A DNA stretch of 45,310 nucleotides from Caldifarciminota bacterium. Its GTDB lineage: Bacteria; Hydrothermota; Tepidihabitantia; SM23-42. Numbering within the stretch: position 1 is the stretch's first letter; every line of letters begins with the position of its first letter. The stretch spans positions 1-45,310 of the forward strand of contig JACUUY010000004.1 in NCBI GenBank assembly GCA_014859085.1, given 5' to 3'. The notes beneath the pieces were generated by a model. That model saw nothing but the letters and a program-made list of their open reading frames with translations. It was not told where the DNA came from and made no database searches. The position numbers were made by a program, and so were the translations under genes. Shown here one piece after another: positions 15,995 through 24,734 of the stretch.

Positions 15995-17452
15995 ATGAAA
16001 AGATTCGTGGCGACATTCGTATATCTTTGCGTATTGTCAATTGCATTCGTCTCCGCTGATCCGCTTGAAGCGGCGCCACAGATACATGATGTCGGAGTCA
16101 CGAGGATCCTGAGCCCGCCAGAAGGTGGCATACCGCCCGGCACTTATGATTTTACGGCACGCATACAAAATCTCGGTGACTACGTTGAAAGCTTTGACAT
16201 TGTAGCAAATATATGGGACACTGTCTGCATGGTACCTATATTTATAGGATACCACACGATCAGCGATTTCCCAGCAGGAGCAGATACGGCCCTCCAATTT
16301 GCGTCAGACATATTCTTCATACCAATGGAGGCATATGTGGGAGAGGTTATTATTCTAATCAGTGACAATAATCCAGCAAACGATACGGCATATACTAACT
16401 ACTTTGTACCAGAAAGCCTCGGCCAGCTCATATACTGGATAGACGCGCAAACGCCAACCGGCAGCATGGCCCTGCACGGCGTGGAATTCGACGGTGAGTA
16501 CTTCTACCTTACGGGCATGACTGCGATAAACGAAACGAAAATATTCGTGCTTGATACGTTGGGCAACTTGATGTGGACCATTAATCAGCCTGCCCACTGT
16601 ACAGGCTGGGGTTGGAGAGATATGGCATTTGACCGGGTTCATGTCGGACCGGACCGCATTGACACGCTCTATGCAAGCTACACTGCCGAAGTCGACAGAT
16701 TCGGCATCAACAAAGCCGCCGGGACACTCGACTACTATGGTTCATTCCAGGGGGCGACAGACCCCAACCGGTCGCTCGCATACCTGCCTGAGAGCCTCTA
16801 TTTTTTCACCGCCGATATGTTAAATATCTATAAATTCATGAAAGACGGGCCCATTCTTTATCAAGATACTACACCCTGGGTAATGAGAGGCGCGGCTTAT
16901 GATCATGATACTCTGGGTGGCGGATCCGTATGGTGGAGCAGCCTGGACAGTGCTGATCAAATAAAAGAGTACGATCCTAATGCGCTGTGTTTCACCGGTA
17001 CAAGTTTTGGCTGCGACTACCCTGCCTCAGGACTCGGCTTTGCACAGGACTTCAGAGATATGGATGTGCTCTTTGCGGTTGTGAATGATCCGCAAGCCGA
17101 CCATATCTACGGCTTTTTTCTGCGATGGGGTGATTCAACCGGTGTCAGAGAGCACACTCCATCGATCAGACATACTGAATTCGGCTTTGTATCGGTCACG
17201 CCCAACCCGGTCCGAAGAGGTACGCAGATACCCTATGCTCTGCACGAAGAATGTTCAGTTACGCTAAGCATTTATGACATTACGGGCAGACTGCTGACGT
17301 CCTTCACAAACCCTGTTGAATCGGCTGGAAACCACAAACTGGTATGGACGGGCAAGGATGACGCAGAAAACGAACTTGCTTCAGGAGTATATTTCATTAA
17401 ACTGGACGCAGCAGAGGAGTCAGCTACAAGAAAGATCGTCTTTGTTAGGTAA
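15995..17452 (+). CDS. Secreted protein with C-terminal sorting domain, unknown function
   Basis: 485 residues with a clear signal peptide (MKRFVATFVYLCVLSIAFVSA). Residues ~30-140 look like a CARDB-type Ig-like domain (HDVGVTRILSPPEG, FTARIQNLGD, ISDNNPANDTAYTNYF). Residues ~145-400 contain beta-propeller-like strands (LHGVEFDGEYFYLTGM, DTLYASYTAEVDRFGI, AAYDHDTLGGGSVWW). The last ~80 residues form the FlgD-like sorting domain (VTPNPVRRGTQIPYAL, IYDITGRLL, GVYFIKL). AGGGAG lies 6 nt before the start. It is divergent from the FG-GAP protein gene and may share regulation with it. No catalytic motif was identified. Confidence 0.8.
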   Translation: MKRFVATFVYLCVLSIAFVSADPLEAAPQIHDVGVTRILSPPEGGIPPGTYDFTARIQNLGDYVESFDIVANIWDTVCMVPIFIGYHTISDFPAGADTALQFASDIFFIPMEAYVGEVIILISDNNPANDTAYTNYFVPESLGQLIYWIDAQTPTGSMALHGVEFDGEYFYLTGMTAINETKIFVLDTLGNLMWTINQPAHCTGWGWRDMAFDRVHVGPDRIDTLYASYTAEVDRFGINKAAGTLDYYGSFQGATDPNRSLAYLPESLYFFTADMLNIYKFMKDGPILYQDTTPWVMRGAAYDHDTLGGGSVWWSSLDSADQIKEYDPNALCFTGTSFGCDYPASGLGFAQDFRDMDVLFAVVNDPQADHIYGFFLRWGDSTGVREHTPSIRHTEFGFVSVTPNPVRRGTQIPYALHEECSVTLSIYDITGRLLTSFTNPVESAGNHKLVWTGKDDAENELASGVYFIKLDAAEESATRKIVFVR

Positions 17453-17456
17453 AGCA

Positions 17457-17510
17457 TCCATTCTTCCTTTCCTTACATTCATAACATTGACAGCACAAAT
17501 GAAGAATGGA
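17457..17510. repeat. 10 bp inverted repeat between convergent genes
   Basis: TCCATTCTTC (17457-17466) and GAAGAATGGA (17501-17510) are perfect reverse complements separated by 34 nt, located just after the secreted-protein stop and just before the clpC stop. There is no U-run, so it is not a canonical intrinsic terminator, although it could stop or protect transcripts from both sides. Confidence 0.4.
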
Positions 17511-17528
17511 GATTCGGGCCGGTTCAGG

Positions 17529-19925
17529 TTAGCGAAAGACGACCGCGCCCTTTTCCAGATCCACTTTTACCACAGCACCTTTAGTGAAGCGCTTGCTCAG
17601 TATTGCCTTTGACAGGGGGTTCTCGATCAACCGCTGGATCGTCCGGCGCAAGGGCCGCGCTCCGTATACCGGATCAAACCCTTCGTGCGCCAGATGTTCC
17701 TTGACTGCGTCCGAGAACTCCAATCCATATCCAAACTCGGAAATGTTCTTGACGAGCTTCTTCAACTCGCGCTCGACAATACCCTTGATTTCATCGAATC
17801 CCAGAGGTTTGAAAACGATCACTTCATCGATGCGGTTCAGGAACTCGGGCTTCACGCTGCGCTGCAGTATCTGGTAGACATTCGCCTTGCTCTGCTCATA
17901 ATCGAACTTGCCGTTCTGCAGGCTCTCGGTAATGACCTCGCTGCCCAGATTTGAGGTCATGATTATGATCGTGTTTTTGAAATCGACGGTTCTGCCCTGA
18001 CCGTCGGTCAGCCGTCCGTCGTCGAGCATCTGAAGGAGTATGTTGAAGACATCCGGGTGCGCCTTTTCAAACTCGTCGAAGAGGAGAACGCGGTAAGGCC
18101 GTCTGCGGACCGCCTCGGTGAGCTGGCCGCCCTCTTCATACCCGACATAGCCGGGCGGCGCGCCGATCAACCGCGAGACCGTATGCTTCTCCTGGTATTC
18201 GGTCATGTCGATGCGGACCATTGCCTCTTCGGTATCAAAGAGGAATTCGGCGAGCGACTTGGACAGCTCGGTCTTACCCACGCCGGTCGGGCCGAGGAAT
18301 ATGAACGAACCGATCGGCCGGTTCGGATCTTTCAGGCCGGCGCGAGACCGGCGTATCGCATCGCTGACCGCGGTTACGGCATCCTCCTGGTCGACCAGCC
18401 GCAGGTGAATGCGTTCTTCCATCTTGAGAAGTTTGTCCATTTCCGATTCCATCATCCGGGCAACCGGTATCCCGGTCCAGGTCGACACGATGTGCGCGAT
18501 ATCTTCTTCGGTCACCTTGTCGTCGATGCCCCGCTGTTTCATCCAGGCCGCACGTTTCTCTTTGTACTCCTTCTGTAATTTTTCGGACTCATCCCTCAAT
18601 TCGGCGGCCTTCTCATAGTTGCGCATGTCGACCGCTTCTTTACCTTCGGTCGTGAGTTTCTCGAGTTCCTTTTCCAACTTTTTTAGGTCATCCGGCATCG
18701 AATATACCTCGATGCGGGCGCGCGCGCACGCCTCGTCGATCAGATCGATCGCCTTGTCCGGAAGGAAACGCTCGGTAATGTAGCGTTCCGAGAGTTTTGC
18801 CGCGGCTTCAATGGCGCTGTCGTCAATGACCACGCCATGGTGCGATTCGTACCTGCTCTTCAGCCCTTCGAGGATCTTTATCGTATTTTCGATCGACGGT
18901 TCGCCGACGAATACCGGCGCGAATCTCCGCTCCAGGGCCGCGTCCTTCTCCACATATTTGCGGTATTCGTTGAGCGTCGTGGCGCCTATGCACTGCAGTT
19001 CGCCGCGCGCCAGAGCGGGTTTGAGCATGTTCGAAGCATCGATGGCACCCTCGGCCGCGCCGGCGCCCACGATCGTGTGGAGCTCGTCAATGAAAAGTAT
19101 TATCTCGCCTTTACCCTTCCTGATCTCATCCATGACCGATTTAAGCCGTTCCTCGAACTCACCGCGGTATTTGGAGCCGGCAACGAGGTTGCCCATGTCC
19201 AGGGCGAGTATCCGCTTATCCTTCAGTATCTCGGGCACGTTCTTGTCGGCGATCATCTGAGCCAGGCCTTCAATAATGGCGGTCTTGCCGACGCCGGCGT
19301 CGCCGATCAATACCGGGTTGTTCTTCGTTCTACGGGACAAGACCTGGATCACGCGCCGGATCTCGTTGTCGCGGCCGATCACCGGGTCCAGCTTGCCCTG
19401 CTTTGCCAGGGCCGTGATATCCCGGGCAAAACGCTCCAGAGCCATGTACTTACTCTCAGCGTCCTGATCAGTCACCCGCTGTGACCCGCGCATCGCCTGC
19501 AATGCCTGGTAGATCTTCTCTTTGGTCAACCCGAACTCTCTCAATACCTTGCCGGTCTCGCCTTCGCGTTCTTCGGAGATGGCAAGGAGGATGTGCTCGG
19601 AACCGACATATTCGTCCTTCATCCTCTCGGCTTCGGCCCGCGCCAGGGCAAGCAGTTTCTTCGTTCTCGGGGTGATGTACATCTGCGCGGTTGCCCCGCC
19701 GTACACCTTGGGCCGCACGTCGAGCGAACCCTGGAGCCGGCGCATCATCGCGTCAGGCATGACATCGAGACGCTGGAGTATCTTGGGCACCAGACCGTCT
19801 TCCTGCCTGAGCAGGGCAAGAAAGACATGTTCCATATCGAGTTCCTGATGATTGTACTCATCGAGGATCTCCTGAGCCGCGGCCAGTGCCTCCTGTGCCT
19901 TTTGGGTAAATTTATCGAATCTCAT
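17529..19925 (-). CDS. clpC: ClpC-type AAA+ unfoldase
   Basis: I prefer ATG 19925 ([14 protein letters not shown], the family's usual opening) over the track's GTG five codons earlier, giving 798 residues. Two Clp-N repeats occupy residues ~1-140. D1 has the Walker A GDAGVGKT, Walker B LFIDELH and the [13 protein letters not shown] loop. A short middle segment with a UVR-like motif ([15 protein letters not shown]) separates it from D2, with [12 protein letters not shown] and [12 protein letters not shown]. The short middle domain and total length favour ClpC over ClpB, whose middle domain is far longer. The protein unfolds substrates for ClpP; no clpP, ctsR or mcsAB is in the window. No Shine-Dalgarno and no convincing promoter could be assigned upstream. 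Confidence 0.92.
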   Translation of the reverse strand: MRFDKFTQKAQEALAAAQEILDEYNHQELDMEHVFLALLRQEDGLVPKILQRLDVMPDAMMRRLQGSLDVRPKVYGGATAQMYITPRTKKLLALARAEAERMKDEYVGSEHILLAISEEREGETGKVLREFGLTKEKIYQALQAMRGSQRVTDQDAESKYMALERFARDITALAKQGKLDPVIGRDNEIRRVIQVLSRRTKNNPVLIGDAGVGKTAIIEGLAQMIADKNVPEILKDKRILALDMGNLVAGSKYRGEFEERLKSVMDEIRKGKGEIILFIDELHTIVGAGAAEGAIDASNMLKPALARGELQCIGATTLNEYRKYVEKDAALERRFAPVFVGEPSIENTIKILEGLKSRYESHHGVVIDDSAIEAAAKLSERYITERFLPDKAIDLIDEACARARIEVYSMPDDLKKLEKELEKLTTEGKEAVDMRNYEKAAELRDESEKLQKEYKEKRAAWMKQRGIDDKVTEEDIAHIVSTWTGIPVARMMESEMDKLLKMEERIHLRLVDQEDAVTAVSDAIRRSRAGLKDPNRPIGSFIFLGPTGVGKTELSKSLAEFLFDTEEAMVRIDMTEYQEKHTVSRLIGAPPGYVGYEEGGQLTEAVRRRPYRVLLFDEFEKAHPDVFNILLQMLDDGRLTDGQGRTVDFKNTIIIMTSNLGSEVITESLQNGKFDYEQSKANVYQILQRSVKPEFLNRIDEVIVFKPLGFDEIKGIVERELKKLVKNISEFGYGLEFSDAVKEHLAHEGFDPVYGARPLRRTIQRLIENPLSKAILSKRFTKGAVVKVDLEKGAVVFR

Positions 19926-19965
19926 ACGAAATTTAGACACAAAAGCACACTTTTTGTTTACACTA

Positions 19966-20146
19966 TCTTGATACTATACTCTGGATTCTAGATACTGGAT
20001 ACCCAACATGAGCCCCGGAGAAACGACGCAACGGAGCCTCGGAGCTTTCACGCTGAAAGCTTTGCCCTACCTTCACAATGTGCGGGATTTTGTCATTAGG
20101 AATTTGAATTTGTTCAGGATTTAGAATTTGGGATTTGTGATTTTTC
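19966..20146. repeat. Intergenic mosaic of degenerate heptanucleotide repeats
   Basis: Between clpC and pgsB. Tract A (19966-20000) is five 7-mers: TCTTGAT ACTATAC TCTGGAT and TCTAGAT ACTGGAT. Tract B (20098-20146) is seven 7-mers ending ATTTAGA ATTTGGG, then ATTTGTG ATTTTTC. Between them lie a CGGAG-rich stretch and a perfect hairpin, AGCTTTCA-CGC-TGAAAGCT (20043-20061). No gene is visible in this 298 bp region apart from the pgsB promoter at its right end. Confidence 0.65.
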
Positions 20147-20185
20147 AGTCAGGCCTCCGTGTCCCATAAGGAATGTGGGTGAGTA

Positions 20186-20214
20186 TTGACATCTGCCGTC
20201 CAATTCGGTATACT
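20186..20214 (+). promoter_or_regulatory. Near-consensus promoter of the polyglutamate operon, leaderless
   Basis: TTGACA (20186-20191), 17 nt spacer, TATACT (20209-20214). ATG 20224 begins 9 nt after the -10 box and no Shine-Dalgarno is present, so the pgsB mRNA should begin at or within a few bases of the start codon. It is the only promoter I can see for the overlapping genes that follow, through 29155 or 30501. Confidence 0.8.
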
Positions 20215-20223
20215 GAAGATGAT

Positions 20224-21402
20224 ATGTTTCTGAGCATCTATGCGGTGTCAATCTTAATAGGGCTCTATGTGCTCTTTCTCAGGATTGAGAAGGTAAACCA
20301 CGAGAAAAGAGTCAAGTCGATCCCGATCCGCATCTGGGTCAATGGAAGCCGCGGCAAATCATCGGTCACCCGTTTGATCGCGGCCGGACTGAGAGGCGGC
20401 GGCAAGAGGGTCATTGCCAAGACAACCGGTACCAAAGCAAGTTATATCACTGACAACCGGAGTGAACAACCCGTAACGCGCCTCGGCATGGCGAACATCC
20501 GGGAGCAGGTCGAGATATTCAAAAAGGCAGTAGCCGAGAAACCTGAAGCGATCGTGCTGGAGTGCATGGCGCTGCGGCCGGACCTGCAATATTCCGAAGC
20601 CGCAGGAATCGTCAAGCCCAGTGTCGTGGTCATCACGAATGTCCGCGCCGACCACCTCGATGTAATGGGACCGTCGGTCAAAGACGTCGGCCGGTATCTC
20701 CTGAATTCTATACCGCAAAATGCCATGCTATTCCTTGGTGACGAGAGCATAGTGAGGGACCACGGCTTGGTCATACGGACAAAAGGCGGACGCGTGAGAG
20801 TATCGAATGAGAAAGAGATCACTGATCTCCAGATCAACGGATTCCCTTATATCGAGCACAAGGCGAATGTCGCCCTCGCACTCGAAGTCTGCCGGTATCA
20901 CGGAGTGGGCGATAAGGATGCCCTGAACGCGATGCGGAATGCGACCCCGGACCCGGGCGTGCTCCGGCGGCACAGCGTACGTCTGGGGGATAAAAGGGTT
21001 ACGATAGTCAATGCCATGGCCGCGAACGACCCGGATTCAACCTTTGTGATATGGCAGATGATAGACAAGAATTTTTCTGAACTGAACATCCTGATTAACT
21101 GCCGTGACGACCGTATCGACCGGTCGTTCCAGATGGCCGATCTGATTCGCGACCGGCTGCAGGGCGACCGGTACATCCTTACGGGCCGCGCGACCGGCGT
21201 GCTGGCAAGAAAACTCAGGCGGATCGTCGACCGGAGGAAGATCCTCGACCTCGGGGATAAGGACCCGGTTGAAGCAGTCAGTATTGCCGCCAGTCGCGTG
21301 GCGGATGAGAGCCTGATATTCGCGATGGGCAATACGGTCGGTTACGGAGAAGAATTAATGGAGCAGTTCCTGACAAAGAGAGGATTCGATGCTACTCATT
21401 GA
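20224..21402 (+). CDS. pgsB: Poly-gamma-glutamate synthase subunit PgsB/CapB
   Basis: The track begins at 20173, upstream of the promoter; ATG 20224 gives 392 residues starting MFLSIYAVSILIGLYVLF, a single N-terminal membrane anchor as in PgsB/CapB. The ATP-binding motif VNGSRGKSSVTRLIA, then TTGTKASYI, VLECMALRPDLQ and TNVRADHLDVMG mark the Mur-ligase-like amide ligase. The enzyme joins glutamates through gamma-carboxyls, using ATP, at the inner membrane with PgsC. It overlaps pgsC by 14 nt. Translation is probably from a leaderless mRNA. Confidence 0.94.
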   Translation: MFLSIYAVSILIGLYVLFLRIEKVNHEKRVKSIPIRIWVNGSRGKSSVTRLIAAGLRGGGKRVIAKTTGTKASYITDNRSEQPVTRLGMANIREQVEIFKKAVAEKPEAIVLECMALRPDLQYSEAAGIVKPSVVVITNVRADHLDVMGPSVKDVGRYLLNSIPQNAMLFLGDESIVRDHGLVIRTKGGRVRVSNEKEITDLQINGFPYIEHKANVALALEVCRYHGVGDKDALNAMRNATPDPGVLRRHSVRLGDKRVTIVNAMAANDPDSTFVIWQMIDKNFSELNILINCRDDRIDRSFQMADLIRDRLQGDRYILTGRATGVLARKLRRIVDRRKILDLGDKDPVEAVSIAASRVADESLIFAMGNTVGYGEELMEQFLTKRGFDATH

Positions 21403-21841
21403 AGCGGTCGGCATCGGTATGTTCCTGAGTCTCATCCTTACAGAGACGATAGGGCTTGCCGCCGGCGGCATTGTCGTGCCGGGTTATATCGCTCTTGTCC
21501 TGCACCACCCGGTCCAGGTCATCGCTACGGTCCTTGCCGGTCTGGTGACCTATCTGATCATCAAGGTGCTGTCGTCTTACATCATCATTTATGGCCGGAG
21601 ACTGTTGATCATATCGATACTGATGGGTTACCTGATCGCCTATCTGACGCGCATCTCCCCCACACTGACCATGAACGACCTCAGCCTTAATATCCAGACC
21701 GTCGGCTTCGTGATCCCCGGGCTGATCGCATACTGGATCGCACGCCAGGGAATACTACCGACCATTGCGGCAATGATCATCGTTTCAAGCCTCGTCCGTT
21801 TGATCATCATCATCATCCACAACGGGATCGTGCTGCCATGA
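21389..21841 (+). CDS. pgsC: Poly-gamma-glutamate synthase subunit PgsC/CapC
   Basis: 150 residues, almost entirely hydrophobic, with about five predicted membrane segments. The opening (LLIEAVGIGMFLSLILTETIGLAAGGIVVPGYIAL) is the PgsC/CapC signature. PgsC forms the membrane part of the synthase with PgsB. The family length is about 150, so it is complete. The start overlaps the pgsB end by 14 nt and the stop overlaps pgsW by 4 nt (ATGA), so the stoichiometry is likely set by coupled translation. Confidence 0.93.
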   Translation: MLLIEAVGIGMFLSLILTETIGLAAGGIVVPGYIALVLHHPVQVIATVLAGLVTYLIIKVLSSYIIIYGRRLLIISILMGYLIAYLTRISPTLTMNDLSLNIQTVGFVIPGLIAYWIARQGILPTIAAMIIVSSLVRLIIIIIHNGIVLP

Positions 21842-22914
21842 AGAGACGCGAAGGCAAGATATCTATCCTCTCATTGTCGATCGCAACCGTGGTCACCATC
21901 ATGCTAATGACCGTGGTCCTGAATTCAAAAACGAGGGTTCGGTCGAAATACTACACAGAGAAAATGGCCGCGGCGCTGACCGCGCAGAGTGCGTTCAGTG
22001 CGGTTAAACAAACCGTAAATGAAATGGGTATACTGATCGACCGGATAAATGATCCCAACGAAACCGGCCTGATCGGCATCCAGTATTCGCCGATCACCAC
22101 GGCGCGTGGCGACCTCGACCCAAAACTGACCTCGACCAATCCCAACTTCGCCGCATCGGTCGTGCATCTGCTGAAACAAATCGGCCTCCGAAAGAACGAC
22201 TCCGTGGCCGTGCTTCTGACCGGTTCCTTCCCGGCGCTCAACATAAGCGTGATCAGCGCCGTCCAGGCATTGGAACTCGAACCGGTCATCATCACCTCGG
22301 TCGGTTCCTCGATGTGGGGAGCGAATTTTCCCGAGTTCACATACCTCGACATGGAAACCATGCTCATGGACCGGGGAATATTCAGAAGCAATTCCGCCGC
22401 CGCCTCAATGGGCGGCGAGGATGGCATCGGACGGGGATTGAGCCCGGCTGGACGCGAACTGATCATAGGCGCGGCTTCGAGGAACAATGTGCCAATGCTC
22501 AATGCGGCAAACCTCGATGAAATGATCGCTAAGAAGATCGACCTCTACACCGCTGGCGGCAGAATCAAAGCGTTCGTCAATGCCGGTGATATAACGTCCG
22601 CACTCGTCGGGACAGAAGCAGGCAACGGTCTCATCCGGCCCCATATTGTGAAGAGCGGACCTGGGCTCGTTGCATTGTTCTCGAAGAGTGGGGTCCCCGT
22701 GATCAACTTGGTCGACATCGTGCAATTCGCGCGGGAGAACGATCTGCCGGTCGCTCCAATACCACTACCCGTACCGGGAGAGGGACGAATTTACAATGAA
22801 TACAAATACTCGGTGACCATGGCGGTCATCGCCGCCCTGATAATCGTTGCCATCCTTTTTGTAGTATTGCGGTTCGATATTGACCACTATTTGAAAGGGA
22901 GCAAGAATGATTAA
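21838..22914 (+). CDS. pgsW: Poly-gamma-glutamate system protein PgsW
   Basis: 358 residues with an N-terminal membrane segment (ILSLSIATVVTIMLMTVVL) and a C-terminal one (VTMAVIAALIIVAILFVVL), leaving a ~290-residue domain on one face, probably periplasmic. Segments such as GLIGIQYSPITTARGDLDPKL, VAVLLTGSFPALNIS and SSMWGANFPEFTYLDME match the PgsW family of polyglutamate systems that lack the Gram-positive PgsA. Its role is not established; assembly or export of the polymer is an inference from linkage. It overlaps pgsC by 4 nt and the next gene by 8 nt. Confidence 0.85.
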   Translation: MKRREGKISILSLSIATVVTIMLMTVVLNSKTRVRSKYYTEKMAAALTAQSAFSAVKQTVNEMGILIDRINDPNETGLIGIQYSPITTARGDLDPKLTSTNPNFAASVVHLLKQIGLRKNDSVAVLLTGSFPALNISVISAVQALELEPVIITSVGSSMWGANFPEFTYLDMETMLMDRGIFRSNSAAASMGGEDGIGRGLSPAGRELIIGAASRNNVPMLNAANLDEMIAKKIDLYTAGGRIKAFVNAGDITSALVGTEAGNGLIRPHIVKSGPGLVALFSKSGVPVINLVDIVQFARENDLPVAPIPLPVPGEGRIYNEYKYSVTMAVIAALIIVAILFVVLRFDIDHYLKGSKND

Positions 22915-23737
22915 TCTAATGATCGCACTGTGTCTTGTCTCACAACTGAAAGAAATACAGCCCGCGAAGAAAATGGAGATCGAGATCGTCACGAAACAGA
23001 CCGACGAGTATCTGCTCTTGACGAAGAACGAACCGGTTTCGTTCTCGGTCGAAGGACCGACCTATCTGCGGGTTTATACGCGGATCATCTGGCCCAAGGG
23101 CAACCTGGGAAGCCAGATCTACAAGTTGATACTGCAGGAGAACAAGCGCGATGAAAGCATCATCACCCTCGAGTCCGAAGAGTCCGTTGTTTCCAAGGAC
23201 AATAAGGGCAGAACGATAAGTAAATGGCGCACTTTCTACATCGAGGTACCCGAAGGGTCGAACCATTACCGGCTCACACACTGGTCTTCACCGAATGACA
23301 CGATCCTCGTGAAATTCGCCTACGAATCGCCTAAGAAATGGACCGAGGTACACGCCACCGAGTATAACGCAACGATCGAAGCCGTAGAAGAAGAGAGGAT
23401 ACTGAAGTACTACGAACTCAAGAAGAACGAGGAAATCACCCTGCGCATCAACGGACCAGCCCGCCTCCGTGTGATCTCCAGGCTCAACTATGACGAAAGG
23501 ATGATCGGTGACCAGAACTACACGATCCTTGTCGAAGACGGCGGCACGACCGAGAAATTCGCTCTCAAGGGCTACAAATCGCAGATAATAACTTACAAGG
23601 ATAGAAGGAATATCGTACCGTCGAACGCACGCAGTTTCCATATGAACCTGAAGGAAGGAACGCATGTACTGAGATTCACTCTAACCGGCACCGTGGCCGA
23701 AAGCGCTGCATTGCGATTCCTGGTCGAATCACGATGA
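22907..23737 (+). CDS. Exported protein with duplicated beta domain, polyglutamate operon
   Basis: 276 residues; I do not recognise the family. A short hydrophobic N-terminus (MINLMIALCLVSQ) suggests export. The rest is an internal duplication. Residues ~35-130 (LTKNEPVSFSVEGPTYLRVY, SQIYKLILQEN, SKWRTFYIEVPEGSNHYRL) and ~165-270 (LKKNEEITLRINGPARLRVI, DQNYTILVEDGG, ARSFHMNLKEGTHVLRF) align motif for motif, predicting two similar beta-sandwiches. It sits between pgsW and an outer-membrane barrel gene, overlapping both (8 nt and 4 nt), so I infer a periplasmic part that bridges the polymer synthase and the barrel. Confidence 0.7.
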   Translation: MINLMIALCLVSQLKEIQPAKKMEIEIVTKQTDEYLLLTKNEPVSFSVEGPTYLRVYTRIIWPKGNLGSQIYKLILQENKRDESIITLESEESVVSKDNKGRTISKWRTFYIEVPEGSNHYRLTHWSSPNDTILVKFAYESPKKWTEVHATEYNATIEAVEEERILKYYELKKNEEITLRINGPARLRVISRLNYDERMIGDQNYTILVEDGGTTEKFALKGYKSQIITYKDRRNIVPSNARSFHMNLKEGTHVLRFTLTGTVAESAALRFLVESR

Positions 23738-24726
23738 TATTCCTCCTTCTCATAGCCGTCTGGGATTACTCGTATGAAACTGATATCGATTTCGGGTACG
23801 ATAACAATATCTACGCGTATTCGCAGCCGTATATTGACGACTTCCTGAACGGGGTGCGTCCGTACCGCTTCCCCTTCGAAACATACGATGATCTGGTGAC
23901 CTCGGTCGATTTCCAACTTCTGCTGCGAAACCGGTTCTTCGGCCGGCGCACGACGACCTTCAATTTCGACGTGAGCAGCAACAATTACCTCGTGAATAAC
24001 CAGAAGAATTTCCAGAGGTACACCTTCGGACTGCGCCAATCGCTCGGCCGGTCTTCGATTAAAGTCTCCTACCAGATGATCCCGGGCTACCTCATACGGT
24101 ACTACCGGAACCCCCAGGGAACGGCCACTGATTATATTGACTGCGAGGCGGCATACCACACGGTATCCGGGAAATTGTCGTATACGACTGCAAATGATGT
24201 CACGATAAGCGCCGTTTACGGCCACAGATGGGATGACTACATCAAAGAATTCAACAGATACGATGCCCGGGGTCATGTGATAGACCTGGGTATCGCGAAG
24301 AAACTGTCAAGGTACCTGGATCTCGAATTCGGTTACACATACCGGATTTCGAGGAGCGACTCTGCCGGTGCGGCGATGATCGATACTGTACTGACACCTG
24401 ACGGTTCATTCTACCAGCATTCGCTGAACGGCAATCTCAGGTTACAGACCGTCATTATCACACCTACGATACTGCGATGCTCGTACGGGTATGGCATGCG
24501 TTACTACACTTCATCAGACACCGACGATATTCTCCATTTCGGACGCCGCGACCACCGGCATCGGATCAGCATCAGCAGCCAATCGCGCATCCTTACCGGC
24601 GTGAGGTTAAAGTTCTTCTTCACGTATCAGTGGAGGAAATCTCATTCCGATGTATTCCCGCCCATTGCTGAGATAAAAGACTATAATAAGTACCAAGCAG
24701 GAGCAGGTCTGCAATTCTATCATTAG
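23734..24726 (+). CDS. Predicted outer-membrane beta-barrel, polyglutamate operon
   Basis: 330 residues with a short signal-like start (MIFLLLIAVWDYS). The mature part is a run of amphipathic beta strands rich in Tyr and Phe: DIDFGYDNNIYAY, TTFNFDVSSNNYLV, YTFGLRQSLGRSSIKVSYQ, ISAVYGHRWDDY, LDLEFGYTYRIS, VRLKFFFTYQWRKS and a C-terminal strand ending LQFYH. This is the pattern of a 14-18 strand outer-membrane barrel. It overlaps the preceding gene by 4 nt, so it belongs to the pgs operon. Export or anchoring of polyglutamate at the outer membrane is the natural inference, but no polymer-binding motif is known to me. Confidence 0.75.
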   Translation: MIFLLLIAVWDYSYETDIDFGYDNNIYAYSQPYIDDFLNGVRPYRFPFETYDDLVTSVDFQLLLRNRFFGRRTTTFNFDVSSNNYLVNNQKNFQRYTFGLRQSLGRSSIKVSYQMIPGYLIRYYRNPQGTATDYIDCEAAYHTVSGKLSYTTANDVTISAVYGHRWDDYIKEFNRYDARGHVIDLGIAKKLSRYLDLEFGYTYRISRSDSAGAAMIDTVLTPDGSFYQHSLNGNLRLQTVIITPTILRCSYGYGMRYYTSSDTDDILHFGRRDHRHRISISSQSRILTGVRLKFFFTYQWRKSHSDVFPPIAEIKDYNKYQAGAGLQFYH

Positions 24727-24734
24727 GGGGTTAT

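Noticed and set aside
17457-17510. Intrinsic terminator between the 15995 and clpC genes
   Set aside because: The 10 bp arms are perfect, but the 34 nt loop and lack of a U-run do not fit a rho-independent terminator; kept only as an inverted repeat.
20013-20170. CGGAG-rich direct and inverted motifs as a mobile element
   Set aside because: The motifs are short and imperfect, without matched ends or duplicated target; better described as part of the repeat mosaic.
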